A stretch of 64,000 nucleotides of DNA, taken from contig JBEWZL010000124.1 of NCBI GenBank assembly GCA_045837725.1, positions 248,001-312,000 on the forward strand. Reading direction: 5' to 3'. The position numbers were made by a program, and so were the translations under genes. Below the pieces are notes generated by a model. The model did no database searches. It was not told where the DNA came from and was given only the letters and a program-made list of their open reading frames with translations. Numbering within the stretch: position 1 is the stretch's first letter; the number at the start of each line of letters is the position of its first letter. Of this stretch, positions 10,318 to 20,971 are shown one piece after another. Origin of the DNA: Vermamoeba vermiformis (Eukaryota; Tubulinea; Echinamoebida).

Positions 10318-10995
10318 TTACGCGATCGTAGAGTTACTGAATACGCATTGAAATTTGAAATTGGGGAGGTTATTTCGTTTGTCACTAGTCAATGCCGAAT
10401 TACATTTGCCCAGGGGTAATTTGTCGGAGAGAGTACAACTGTAAGGTGAACAACTTTTTTGGGTGCATTGGTACGTGTATATTGCGTTAGCATCGCAATC
10501 TGTTCTCAACCAGAGCTGCCATTTTGCCCCAACGGACGTACAATCCTTATTCCAATAGTATACTTCCTCGGTAAGGCTAAAAAGATATTATTACATTACT
10601 TGCAACAACAACTAACTGCTTCAAAATAGATCCGAAAGTGGTACCATTAAATTTTAAAAATAAATTTCTCTATTAGATGCGTTTGAAAACAAAATTGAAT
10701 TGGATTTTACGTACTCAGTGCAGGCTGAATCGTCGTAATATTGCTGTAAGATCCAATGGTCTTGGGCTTTTAAGTTCACCGGTTCATCGCACGTCGTCAA
10801 ACGAAAGTACGGCCTCTCGGTAGTGCAGCCGGGCGTGCATTCCGTTGTTCTATTCACAACGATTTTTTCTACGTATTCAGGATGGTCGCATCCATAGCCC
10901 ATATAGTAGGTAACCTTTAAATGCAGCTGTCCTTGCGTACAAAGGACCAGATGTACAATTCCAAAATATACAATAACACTTAGTAATTTATTCAT
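10318..10995 (-). CDS. Small secreted cysteine-rich protein
   Basis: Two exons are joined across an intron from about 10716 to 10581 (donor GTACGT, acceptor TTTTTAG). The N-terminus is a signal peptide (LLSVIVYFGIVHLVLC). The mature part is cysteine-rich: YGCDHPEY, TTECTPGCT, LTTCDEP, DSACTEY, NKDCTS, RTDCDAN, TYQCTQKSCSPYSCTL and GKCNSAL. About 177 residues are encoded, ending SNSTIA. Such proteins are usually extracellular and disulphide-bonded. I do not recognise the family. Upstream the region 11053-11461 might provide a 5' exon; a GTAAG donor at about 11060 and an acceptor just before the ATG suggest this. Confidence 0.65.
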
Positions 10996-11052
10996 TTATG
11001 ACTTCACTACCGAGTATGAAATAAATATACCAAGCGTAACTTGCATTATTTG

Positions 11053-11461
11053 TTAACTTACGCACGTTTTGCTCGCGGACCGATTAACGCTATTTCCGTC
11101 AGGAAGAAGGGAGAAAAAGGTATAATGAGGTTCGAAGTCATGGTCGTGGTGTGCGAAGATAATCTTCAGCGCGAGTAGCGTACAGTTTTCCACGAAATTT
11201 CCATTTTGTAACGGAGGAACATCATTTTGAATGATTCCTATCGGCAACATTGCATTTTAGATAGCTACTATAAGATTAATGATGGATATAAGCACGAGTC
11301 ACAACTCCAATACAAAAAATGTCGGGTCGTGATCTACAACTTAGTGGATCCACCGCGTCTCCTTCAAGCGAAACCCTGCCAATTTTCTCCGTAAGAGTTC
11401 GTTCATTCATAGTGAAGAGGGTACTACCTCCTGAAATGGATCGTGCGATTGAATGCAACAA
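11053..11461 (-). CDS. Uncertain coding region upstream of the secreted gene
   Basis: Two open stretches lie here on the minus strand: one starting MLHSIARSISGGST (11461-11276) and one containing HHDHDFEPHYTFFSLLPDG (11250-11053). The second ends at a convincing GTAAGT donor, followed 55 bases later by an acceptor directly before the ATG of the secreted gene. They may be a small independent gene or an untranslated 5' leader. No family was recognised. Confidence 0.25.
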
Positions 11462-11738
11462 TTAATGTACTGGGAAATGAAACCTAAAAATGCATCGATC
11501 ACGCGCTTACATCCTAATAGAGTTATCAGAAAATTGGATTCGATTTCTATCTTTTTGGCTTTGAAATTTGCTCAATTTTCATTCAATTTGACAGAAAATT
11601 CGGCGCAGTGAATCAGTAGATTTCTTGGTGTTAAGACCATTGATTCATGAGTAAGTTAGTTATATTGCCAAGTTATAATAGTATCTAGAGTAATAAAAAG
11701 AAGCAGATCCGATCAAGTTTATCGCATCCAGTACAAAA

Positions 11739-11750
11739 AGTTACTCCGAA
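11739..11750. repeat. AGTTACTCCGAA repeat, copy 1
   Basis: This 12-base word is found three times in the window, always between genes (also 16541 and 20925). Here it lies in the 390-base gap 11462-11851, where I see no gene. Confidence 0.6.
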
Positions 11751-11851
11751 GTTCGTTTTCTCGAGAACATGATATTACATTTATTTTATTTACACTATAC
11801 AAAATTTTTATCAGTTTTAAGCACCTAAAACGAATCGCGTGACGGTGCCAA

Positions 11852-12670
11852 TTACTTTTCAATTAAACAGTGAGACGAATCTGAGAAGTTGCTCGTCGCA
11901 AGCCCTTTGCAGCGGCCTTCCATTTCGTCCTTCCAAGTGCTAATGGTCTTCTCGGCTTCACGCAAGCCCATTCGCTTGATTTGAGGCAAATGTTGAGCGA
12001 ACTTCAAAATTCGAAGCTTTCTGGATGTGGCTCGTATTCCCAACTCCAGATAGTCCGAGACAATCTCGCTCTTGTTGTACCACAAGTGAAGCAGCTTGAT
12101 AGCGCGATGAATGAGCTCCGCTTCTTCGATATTGAACTTGTTGTAGTTGAAATCGCGTCGCATCCGCATGTTGTCCAACTTGACTTTGAGACCTACGAAC
12201 TCTTCCAAGGTCTCGTTATTGTTCATAATACGACTAGGGACACGGATGCGTTCCAGGAAGTTGAAGTTTTCTTTGAATTTGAGGAACCAGCGATACTGGT
12301 TGTTCGCCGTCAAAGGGATTTCGATCTGGATGACATCCGATGCGGTTGTAGTTCCTTGAGGCAACTCAATAGTCGTCAATACGGCGTAGAACTTGAGGTC
12401 GGTTTGCTTGAAGATTTGATCGACAATGTAGATCTCTTGCGGGCTCGTAGCGTGAGTAACAATGGCGTCAAATCTGCCTTGGACGTGCTTTTGCAAGTCT
12501 TCCATAGAACCAGAAGCGTGCCATGCGCTAGATCCGATGTCTTCATAGTGCGCCATGAGACAGAAGAGCATTTTGCCCTCGCGTGGGTAGCAGTCGTAGA
12601 CTTTAGTTCGTTGATCGTGAGCGCCCAAAGCTTTTAAAGTCCAAACCAAGATCTGCAAAAGTTTCTCCAT
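11852..12670 (-). CDS. Intronless orphan protein, 272 residues
   Basis: This is a single uninterrupted exon starting MEKLLQILVWTLKALGAHDQ and ending SDSSHCLIEK. There is no signal peptide or membrane segment. The N-terminal half has alternating hydrophobic segments (FDAIVTHATSPQEIYIVDQI, LKFYAVLTTIELPQG), suggesting an alpha/beta fold. The second half is charged and helical (LERIRVPSRIMNNNETLEEF, HRAIKLLHLWYNKSEIV). I do not recognise a family. Being intronless in an intron-rich window is notable: it could be retrocopied, acquired or simply compact. A CACGTG site lies 235 bases upstream of its ATG. A 218-residue open frame on the opposite strand is judged a shadow. Confidence 0.65.
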   Translation of the reverse strand: MEKLLQILVWTLKALGAHDQRTKVYDCYPREGKMLFCLMAHYEDIGSSAWHASGSMEDLQKHVQGRFDAIVTHATSPQEIYIVDQIFKQTDLKFYAVLTTIELPQGTTTASDVIQIEIPLTANNQYRWFLKFKENFNFLERIRVPSRIMNNNETLEEFVGLKVKLDNMRMRRDFNYNKFNIEEAELIHRAIKLLHLWYNKSEIVSDYLELGIRATSRKLRILKFAQHLPQIKRMGLREAEKTISTWKDEMEGRCKGLATSNFSDSSHCLIEK

Positions 12671-13961
12671 GGTGGCGATGGCTGTAGTCGATAGATATAT
12701 GCGTAGATACTCTTTTGTTTGCTATTCACAAATTGAAGCAAATTCGGATCCACTTCGTTTGTTGATCGGATTTGTTAGATGAACAACACGTCAAAAGAAT
12801 CTAATAAGATTGAAAGTAGTTAATGAGAATCACTTCTTGTCAATCGATGCAAATTGGTTATTGGAAATGCTCCAGGCTTTTAAATATTCTGACCTAACTA
12901 AAATCACGTGACGGTACCTTGGAAAATTTTTGAAAATTACGCAAAAAAACTCGCACCACGAGACTTCCTTTTATAAACCGGTTTGCCGTTTAGGCAAATC
13001 TTCCATTTTGCAAGCGCTATTTTAAGATCAAGATGAAATTTCGAATAAAATTTCTTTCAATTTGGGTTGAATGCGGTGCTGATAAACTATAAAAGCCTCC
13101 TCGTTATTAACGGCGTGTTATTGACATTTAATGGTCGATATACCTCGTATTTTCCGAAGATACCAGCCATCGCGCGAGTACGAATCAGAATTCTTGATGT
13201 TTTTTCTTCTGGATCCGCTAACAAATACAACTTTCACGAACAAAGCTCTTGACTTCTTCCTATAAATATCAATTGCATATTAGTCATAAGTCCTTGATAA
13301 TCCTGCTGCAATCGTTGTCTATTTAAATGACTGCTATGCCCTATTCACGTACAATTTGATTGTTCCTTCGTATTTTTACGCTATTGATATTTCAGCAAAC
13401 TAAAATTCAATCGTATACTTTTTTTGCTATCGGATGTGGCCGCACTCCTAGGTACACGAATATTTTTTTACCCAAGAAGAAGGATACCACTCATAAATCC
13501 TATAAATAGTAAGTGAATAATGAATGAAAGGTAGACTATGGAGGTACGCAGATTGGTGCTAGAACACTTATCGGATGATTTTTCAATTTTTTGGATTCAG
13601 CTCGCAAAATTGCTTAACAAGCTGTAGCTTTGAAAAAACCGACATAGAACGTACCTAAATTATTATTCGTACTTGCAGTAATTATTGGTGCACGGAAAAC
13701 AACCAATCAAATCCGGATTGCGCTTGACTAGTACTCGCGTAGCTACAATAATTATAGAGACGTACCATTCTTGCTTAGCGCGCATAATTAATTAATCGAA
13801 GGAATTAATGTTTAATAGCCGCGTCATGTTCTCCAATAACAGCACCACGCAAAGATCTTTATCAAGTTCAGAAGTCTACAAAAGATAACGACAATAACAA
13901 CAGGTATTGGTTGAGATATTGAGTTTATTGCGATTACTGTACATTAAGATTTTAGAAAATC
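12671..13961. other. Intergenic gap without a recognised gene
   Basis: The region is about 1.3 kb long. It holds a CACGTG site at 12905 and AT-rich sequence. A 61-codon plus-strand open frame at 13067-13252 shows no recognisable motif and no splice neighbours. I see no tRNA or repeat. Confidence 0.5.
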
Positions 13962-16071
13962 TTAAGGAGTAGGGTTGGCAAGGTTAACAGAGCCGAGACC
14001 GCAAGAAGTGCCGCACGACGGGTAAGGCAAGACATCAGGAACGATGTTGACTTCAGTGGTCACCTTAAACTCAAACTTCTCGCTGCCGTGACGGCGCTCA
14101 GGCACGTCGTAAGTGAACTCGAGGTAGAAGATGCCGTAGCCTTGAGCAGGGGCCTTACGAGTGGCAGTGTAGACGTCGCCGTGAGCAGCAGTGATCTCGG
14201 TAGCGTTCCAGCCCAAGTTTTGGAGGCAAGAAGGACCAGTGGCAGTGATGCAAGAGAACAAACGGAAGTCACGAGCAGTGGCTCGGAGAGTGTTAGCGGA
14301 CCACATGATGACCTTCTTGGGACGAGTGTGAGAAGTGGCAACAATAGCAGCGTTGGCAGTGCGAGAGGTGGTCTTGTGGAGGGACCAGCGGAGGTCACGA
14401 GGGCCACGCAAGTTGTCAGTAACGATGTGAACAAAGGAGTTGACGGACACGAGCACATCAGTGACGTTGAAGCTGGTAGTGAAACCGTGACCAGCACCAG
14501 GCAAGATACGCAAGTACTTCTCGCCGCGGAGGTCGTTGAAGAAGAAGTTGACAGAGTCAGGTTGGAAGAACTCGTCTTGAGAGGCAGTGATGATGTAAGT
14601 GGGCTTAGCAGTGAACCTGTTGTTGAAGATGATGGGATCGATCAAAGCAGCCAAAGCGTCGAACTCGGGCTTGTTGAAGTAGTTCAAGCTACCAGCAAGG
14701 AACTGCAAGATCAAGTTAGGATCAGATCTTAAATGTGTTGACGCTAGTTACTTACGTAATCGGCAAAAGTCCAAGTCCAACTAAATTAACGACAATTAAC
14801 ATAATTAATCAAATAAGTCAGTTATAGATCGGATCTCTGGACTTACCCGCCAAGGGATCTAAAGGCGGAGTTGAGGTTAGGCTTGATGTTGAGGATGGGC
14901 ATGACGATGGGGATGAAGGCCTCGACACGCTTGTCAATACCAGCGGCCAACCAGGTAGTCCAACCTCTCTTGGATGCACCGGACATGATGAAGGATTTAA
15001 CTTGAGGGATCTCAAGATCTTCGGTAAACTCTTGAATAGCATCCCTAGATTATTCAAGATTAGTTTCTATTGACGGAAGTATTCCTGAATAAAGTCGCCA
15101 AGTCTCTCTTTTGACACGTGACGAGCGGAGATTACCGAGATAAATACGTACATAGCAGCAACAGCAGACTTGACTTGAGGGAATTGCAAGATCCAGTCAG
15201 GGTTGGAGGAAGTGTTAGACAAGAAGTGAGTCCAAGTGAAGGCAATGATAGCGTCTTCAGAGCGTTGAGTGTGAGAAGGATCCGAAGGGAAAACGATGGG
15301 TTGGTTAGGAACTTGCTTCAACACTAATCGAATAAATACGTTAATAAATTGCATATACGATACATGAATAATCTAATCTAGCGAGAAAAAGTTACTTACA
15401 AGCTGTTACTGTTTCAGTTCTTCTGCACAAAAAGTCGACGAGAGGATCCATCGTAGTGGGTGGAGGAGAAGTGTTGCTACCGCCATCAACGTGCAAGAAA
15501 GCAGTCTTGGAAGAGATCTACGCGGAAAGAATTTTAAGTTTAATTGTTGCGGCAACGGTCATTCGTCCCATCTGGCTGACACAGATGAGACAAAAAGTGA
15601 ATTACTTACGTTATCAGGCACGCAAATGGTAAGGTAATGCCACCAAACAGGGCGAGAAGACTCTACGGAGCTTAACCAGGTTTGGGAAGTCAAGTTGAGG
15701 ACCTACGAAGGAAAGTTCGAGGTTAGATGACACTTGTCACAAAGCGGAACGAATTAATTTTTATTCGATTTGATTCGGTCGCGCGATTGGTAACGATCGC
15801 AAGCAATAATATAAGCTCTGTATAATCATGTAATAATAACTAAAATGGTGAATCAAAAGATCCACAAAAATCTTTTTTGGCAATTCAGAAATAGTGGACT
15901 TACATAGACAGTGTAAGCATCAGCTCTGACGGAAGCGAGAACGGTGTAGTCGTACGAGTCATCCTCGGTGTAGACGTACTTCTCCAAAGGAGTTCTGTGT
16001 CTGCGGCCAGCGAAAGATCCGCCGAAGCAAGCAATGCAGAGAATCAAAACAAGCAAAGCCTTGGTGTTCAT
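13962..16071 (-). CDS. AprA/PqaA-like secreted protein (PhoPQ-related family)
   Basis: The ATG at 16071 begins a signal peptide (ALLVLILCIACFGGSFAG). Exon 1 is 15904-16071. Later exons carry WWHYLTICVPDN, AFLHVDGGSN, NQPIVFPSDP, RSEDAIIAFTWTHFL, and SFIMSGASKRGWTTWL, the nucleophile-elbow region of this alpha/beta-hydrolase-like family (PF10142). The last long exon has YIITASQDEFFQPDS and ILPGAGHGFTTSF, equivalent to the acidic and histidine positions. The Dictyostelium proliferation repressor AprA belongs to this family, so a secreted signalling or peptidase-like role is possible. Homology does not prove either activity. About six exons read cleanly. It lies next to another extracellular protein gene, and a CACGTG site is 137 bases upstream. 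The C-terminus is a beta-rich domain ending LGSVNLANPTP. Confidence 0.85.
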
Positions 16072-16207
16072 GATTTAAAGGGCAGTGAGTTCAATAAGCT
16101 AGTCTTATTGAATCTAGGGTCGTGTTGTTGATAGGGCGAGAAAAAAAGGGGATTAAATTTTTAAATTCGTCGTCCGTTGCGTTTTTCTACCTTTTTTCAG
16201 CACACAT

Positions 16208-16213
16208 CACGTG
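16208..16213. promoter_or_regulatory. CACGTG site upstream of AprA-like gene
   Basis: TCACGTGA here is a perfect 8-base palindrome 137 bases before the AprA-like start codon. This placement resembles E-box/G-box positions near other starts in the window. Confidence 0.35.
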
Positions 16214-16540
16214 ACTTGATTTGTGACAGCTGACCTGCATTACGCGTGCAATTAATGTGCGTCGGAGAATATGCGCGACGGGAGCGTGCGATTCATATCG
16301 GAGGGGTGTAATAGTATTATGACAGAACCATTGACACCGGTTGCAGATCCGGCTGGATCGTCTTTTTCGGAATTTGCCTCTTTGGCTTCCAACTTCGCGC
16401 TACGTGCATCCAATAGCAAAAATAGTTCATTACGATAATATAGAATCAAGTGCGATTTCCAACTTCTTGATTCACTACAGATTGCACTAGTTCTCGCGAT
16501 CCTCCGGAACTGACTTCCGCAATAATCAAAAAGGAAATAA

Positions 16541-16552
16541 AGTTACTCCGAA
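16541..16552. repeat. AGTTACTCCGAA repeat, copy 2
   Basis: It is identical to the words at 11739 and 20925 and lies about 470 bases upstream of the AprA-like start. Confidence 0.6.
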
Positions 16553-16871
16553 ACTTAAAAAATAACCTTATTATAAAACTTACACATTATTATACGTGGA
16601 CGGAGCAATCAATCGGCGCGGAACCGAAAAGCTTTTCGTTGTGGAAGTGTCAGAAGCGGATGAAAGATGACGGTGCCATTTTGATGAGATTAACGATCTC
16701 GTCTGCTCTTAATATAGCATTCAATGGTAGTTTAGTCTTTGCGTCGGAGCGCGAAAGCGCCATTGCTCTGAGCAACTAAGATAGAGAGCAACAACAGATT
16801 GCAGAAGTACATCCGCAGCCACAAAAGAATTAATTTTTAACTAAAGTTTATAATTGACGTAAATTAAGCTA

Positions 16872-19800
16872 TTAGGTGAGGTTACCGTTATTAGTAAAGC
16901 CAAAATTGTCAATGTAGTAGTTGTTCGTTTGTCCATCCACCTGTCCAACTTGCACCGACAAAATTGTTGCAGCTTCAGTCAATGCGAATTGGCTCGTGGC
17001 AATATTAAATACGTTCCATTTGCCTGCAGTGACTTGCAATGGGATGCTAGGCAAACTAGAGGTCCAACTGCCAGAGTATAATTGGATGTAAAGACCGGTG
17101 ATGTCGCGATCCGCCCAAAAAGCCAAATGCAAGTAGGGCAATGAAGGGTCGATACTAATGCCTTTAATATCGATGATGAACCATTGGATAGCCACACTCG
17201 CGAATTTCATCGAGGAGGTTTCAGAATTAACGACGGTGTTGTCAATCGAGTAAACTGAAAAAAAAATGTTAGAATAACTAATAATAAATCAAAAATAATT
17301 AATTGTATATTTTCATCGATTAATATAGCAGTTAAAACATTGACGTTGACTTACTTTGACTGACAGAACATCCAGCGCACATTTCATCGCGGAAGACGTA
17401 GAAGTACGTCGATGAAAAAAACGCAAAGTCATCGATGTAAATGTTGTTCGTTTGAGAGTTCTGACCCAACGCCAACGAGACAGTTGTGATCTCGCCAGAG
17501 AGCACGAACTGGGACAACGAAATGGTGAATGTGTTCCACTTGCCAGCCTCCATAGCTTGCAAGAATACAGCAGGAGTAGATGAACTCCAATCTCCGCTGT
17601 AGACTTGGATTTTTCCGCCGGTCAAGGGCAGATCCGAGTAGATGGCAACGCGGATCGAGTCGTACACTGACACGTCTTTAGGACACGCGCGGAAATCAAT
17701 AACAAACCACGTGCTTGTTACACCTGTGTAAAGCAATGAAGTGCTGCCAGCGTAAGCTTGTGCTGAGCTAATCTGATAGCCGGACGCTGTCAAAAAGTCA
17801 GTCTCGTGCCGCGCAGTTTTGACTGTTTTTGCTCTTACCAGCTGGTCGCCAAGCAACAGCAAAGTCATCGCGGAATATAAAGAACTCGTTGAGAGTTTGC
17901 TGGTATCTGTGAGGCAAGCCAGCAACGGTCGGTTGATTGAAGACCGGTGTCGTAGTGGGGCATGCAATATTCACACCAAGAGTTGAAGCAGGTGTTACGA
18001 GCACTGAAACTCCGAGAGGATATCTTCCATTGTTGTCACGACCAGTGATAGCCAAGTTCAAAGGCGGGCGGTAGCCAGTCGAGTCGAGGACGGCTAAGTA
18101 AGCCTTATACAAGCCTACTGGCACCGAGCTGCTCGGAAGGGTGAACGAGTTGGATCCGTAGTACGAGTTCAAATCAGGGAACACGTTGGTAATGTCAATA
18201 ATGCTCGTAGTTTGGTAGGTCGTGCTGTCACTAATAAAGTTGGATCCAGTGCACGATGAAATGTCGTAGACCGAGTTACGAAGGGCGCCACCACATCGTT
18301 CAGTCTCATCGCCAGTGCACGATTGAGCGCACTCTGATTCAGCGGCAGTGCCGTAGGTACCATAACTATTGCCACAATAGCATTGATTGCTTCCTTGCAA
18401 GCCTGCGTACTTGAAGCCTTGATTCTTGCAAGTGTTCACGCAGTCTTCAATAGCCAAAGCCGCGGATGTCATTGATGACCCAGAGATGTCACGTGAGCTG
18501 CCGGAGTCAGCGTAGCATCCCAAATATGACACGCACGTGGGTCTGAGTTCGACAACAGTGCTCCAAGGGTCGTAGATTCGGCTAGTGCCTGTGTTTGACA
18601 TGTTCAGTCCAACGAAGAAGCATTCGTTTTGAGCCACGAGAGTTGACACACGGACGGAGTTGACGTTGGCAATGAATCCCATCATACGTCCGAGCTCGGC
18701 AAGGTCAGCAAGTTGTTGCGAAGAGTAGCCACTGCTCGTGACAGGGATGTTTCCGTTGCCAATAGTTGAGAAGTGGTAGTCACGTGCTTCACGTTGAGCT
18801 TCGGCAAAGTCATACGAACTAGCGGGGGAACCAGATGTGAATTCTGCGAATGAAGGAGCGGTTCTCCATCTATGTTGAGCGATGGGCCACGATCTGAAGT
18901 TGTCCCAGTTGTAAACTTGACTGAAAGTGTCAATGCGAATGCCAATGTTCGATGACCTCTTGATGGCGTAACAGGTGCTAACGTCGTCGTTGATATTGAT
19001 GGTCAAGTACAGATTTGGGAATGCATTGGCAACGATGTCAATGTACGCCTGTTTCGTGGCCGTTGAGGCTTCTTTGTCGTTTGTGCAGACAGACGAAGGA
19101 TGCCACTCGCCGTAGTCGCCGATCAATCCAATATCAATCCAGCCCAGGCGCTTGTCGTTGGAGTACTTGCTCGCCAGAGCAGCAAACAAAGCAGTAACAC
19201 GCTCCTTCATGAACGCGTTCTCCCAGTCCGGAACAAACGTGTCTTTTTGGCCGTTGCCGTCAGCATCGCAGTTGAGAGCGCCGCCTTGATTTTGATAAAT
19301 GTACGTAGGAACACCAATGCCTTTAACCCAAGAGTCCAAAATCATCACCCTAAAGCCGAATTTTCCTCCGTTATTAGCTGCCTTCGTGAGCTCATTGTCG
19401 ATGACAGTGAAGTCGTAGACACCTTGAGAGGTCTCAAGGGTGGCCCAGCTCCATCGATTGTATGAATCTTTGAAGGGTGCAATAGATTGACTGATAACGT
19501 TGTAGTCTGATCCAAGCCAGTTGTAGAATCCTCTAAACGGATTGGCTTGAGTTGTGGTCAAGACTGTCGGACGCACTGTGACCTCATCTTCAACACTTCT
19601 TTTGGCACTTTGTTGAATTCTAACCTCAAAAACTATGCCACATAAGTATCGTTAGTGTCTATCTCAATAGTTTATAAGTATTCTTGTATTATTACCTGAG
19701 CAATCATCGCCAGAAAAACCGTCGAAACACGTGCATCGGCCATTGTTTGTGTTGCAAGTTCCACTCGCGCTGCAGTTATTCGGGCACACGAGGTTGCCGT

Positions 19801-20687
19801 TGGTAGTCACAGTCACTGAGCTGAAGTAGAATTGATCGGGCACGAACACGTAGACGTCCGCTGTAATGCAACTTTCATCCGTGTTGACACGAACAGCAAA
19901 AGAGCACACAAGCAACACTGCAAACAGTACTCGGAGTGCAGACTTGTTGATCATAATGACAGAGGGAAGAAGGGTCGCGAGAGTGATGTTCAATAAAAAT
20001 GTCACGAATGATTGACGTTCGGCGGAGGCTGAGACCTGAAAGTGCGATCCAAAATGTCAGTTGTGACACGTAAAGAACATCTGCAGGATTAATTATATAT
20101 TCTAAGAACGTCCATACCTTGCCAGTGTTGCGATCGACAATTAACGTCAGTCCTGTAGCCGAATGTCCGACACTCAGAACGATCGGATCTGGTTCGTCTT
20201 GGGTAGTAGTTATACGCACGAGAAAAGTGATGTTAGACGTTCCCCCTGTTTGGAAGTAAACATTTCCCTGCAATTAAGAGTTTACAACGACTGTTAAATA
20301 ACGTAGTATGAGGTGAAAGTGAGTGTTACTGATGTTTCACACAAATGCACAAATAGTTAAATCGAGTAATAGTACGAATTTACATCAATAATTTACGTTA
20401 ATAATTCATCAATTTAAAAGACCTAAACAATATTTATCTAATCGATTCAACGGGCAATTTTCTGAACGAAATTTGTTGACGTGCAGTAACAGTAAAGTTT
20501 ATAGCTATTTGATTGATAGTATAATGACTTAATAGAGACTTACAGGCACAGTAGATTGCACGTTCAAAGAAGATCCAGGCGAGGCTGTTGTTTGAAGAGT
20601 TTTCTGCGAGTTGACGGTGCATGAACTTGCAGCCCAACAACCAGTCGCAGCAACAAGTAGTACTATTAATAATACTAGTCGCTGCAT
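16872..20687 (-). CDS. Large secreted multidomain protein: EGF, DUF4832/4874-like, WSC, two carbohydrate-binding-like modules
   Basis: Six exons were traced with exact phases: 20544-20687, 20118-20267, 19696-20035, 17839-19632, 17355-17786 and 16872-17254, giving 1080 residues. A signal peptide (LVLLIVLLVAATGCWA) is followed by a beta-rich region and an EGF-like module (GTCNTNNGRCTCFDGFSGDDC). Next is a glycosidase-like barrel (NPFRGFYNWLGSDYN, FRVMILDSW, IDIGLIGDYGEWHP) resembling the DUF4832/DUF4874 pair. A WSC domain is embedded in it (YLGCYADSGSS, QCYCGNSYG, ERCGGALRN). Two similar C-terminal modules follow (WFVIDFRACPKD with NIYIDDFAF, and WFIIDIKGIS with NYYIDNFGF) that look like galactose-binding folds. 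The likely role is extracellular glycan recognition or cleavage. No GPI tail is present. An internal hydrophobic stretch in exon 3 might mislead gene finders into a later start. Confidence 0.85.
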
Positions 20688-20924
20688 TGTGCTCACTTGC
20701 AGCAGAACAAAATATGAAATGATTGATAGTCCAATTCGGAAAATAATTGCTCGTTACAATTCACAAATTTTCGCTACACGAGTAATGCCGAGGAAATTTA
20801 ACTGACCCCGCGAGAGGATCGCTTAATATTAAAGGGAATAAAAAGAACTAGGAAAGTAATTGTTGCAGATAAAGAGAAGGTTTCTCGCGATCCGAAAATG
20901 ATTGACTGAAAATAATGGAGCCAC

Positions 20925-20936
20925 AGTTACTCCGAA
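20925..20936. repeat. AGTTACTCCGAA repeat, copy 3
   Basis: It lies in the short gap between the start of the extracellular protein gene (20687) and the 3' end of UVRAG (20972). Confidence 0.6.
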
Positions 20937-20971
20937 AGTTGTTATATTATTACCTTGTTGTTATATTACAT

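Larger units (their letters stand above)
16072..16871. other. Gap with weak minus-strand open stretches
   Basis: A short frame begins at 16763 (MALSRSDAKTKLPLNAILRA) and another lies at 16449-16252 (ARSAKLEAKEANSEKDDPAG). They could be exons of a small gene, but I found no consistent splice phase between them. The gap also contains the CACGTG at 16208 and the AGTTACTCCGAA copy at 16541. Confidence 0.3.

Noticed and set aside
11981-12637. 218-codon open frame on the plus strand
   Set aside because: It is wholly antisense to the orphan gene at 11852-12670, which has a better start and a more protein-like composition; no family motif is seen in the antisense frame.
14060-14732. Long open frames on both strands over the AprA-like last exon (plus 14088-14732, minus 14060-14497)
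   Set aside because: They overlap the conserved exon with the ILPGAGHGF motif and have serine/leucine/valine-skewed composition typical of out-of-frame shadows.
16600-16700. Apparent similarity between 16630-16690 and 21010-21070 (AGAAGCGGATGA-type text)
   Set aside because: It is short and involves serine-rich coding-like sequence; it looks like coincidence of low-complexity codons.
19664-20005. Separate EGF protein starting at an internal methionine near 19957
   Set aside because: The frame continues upstream in exact phase through two more exons to a better signal peptide at 20687.
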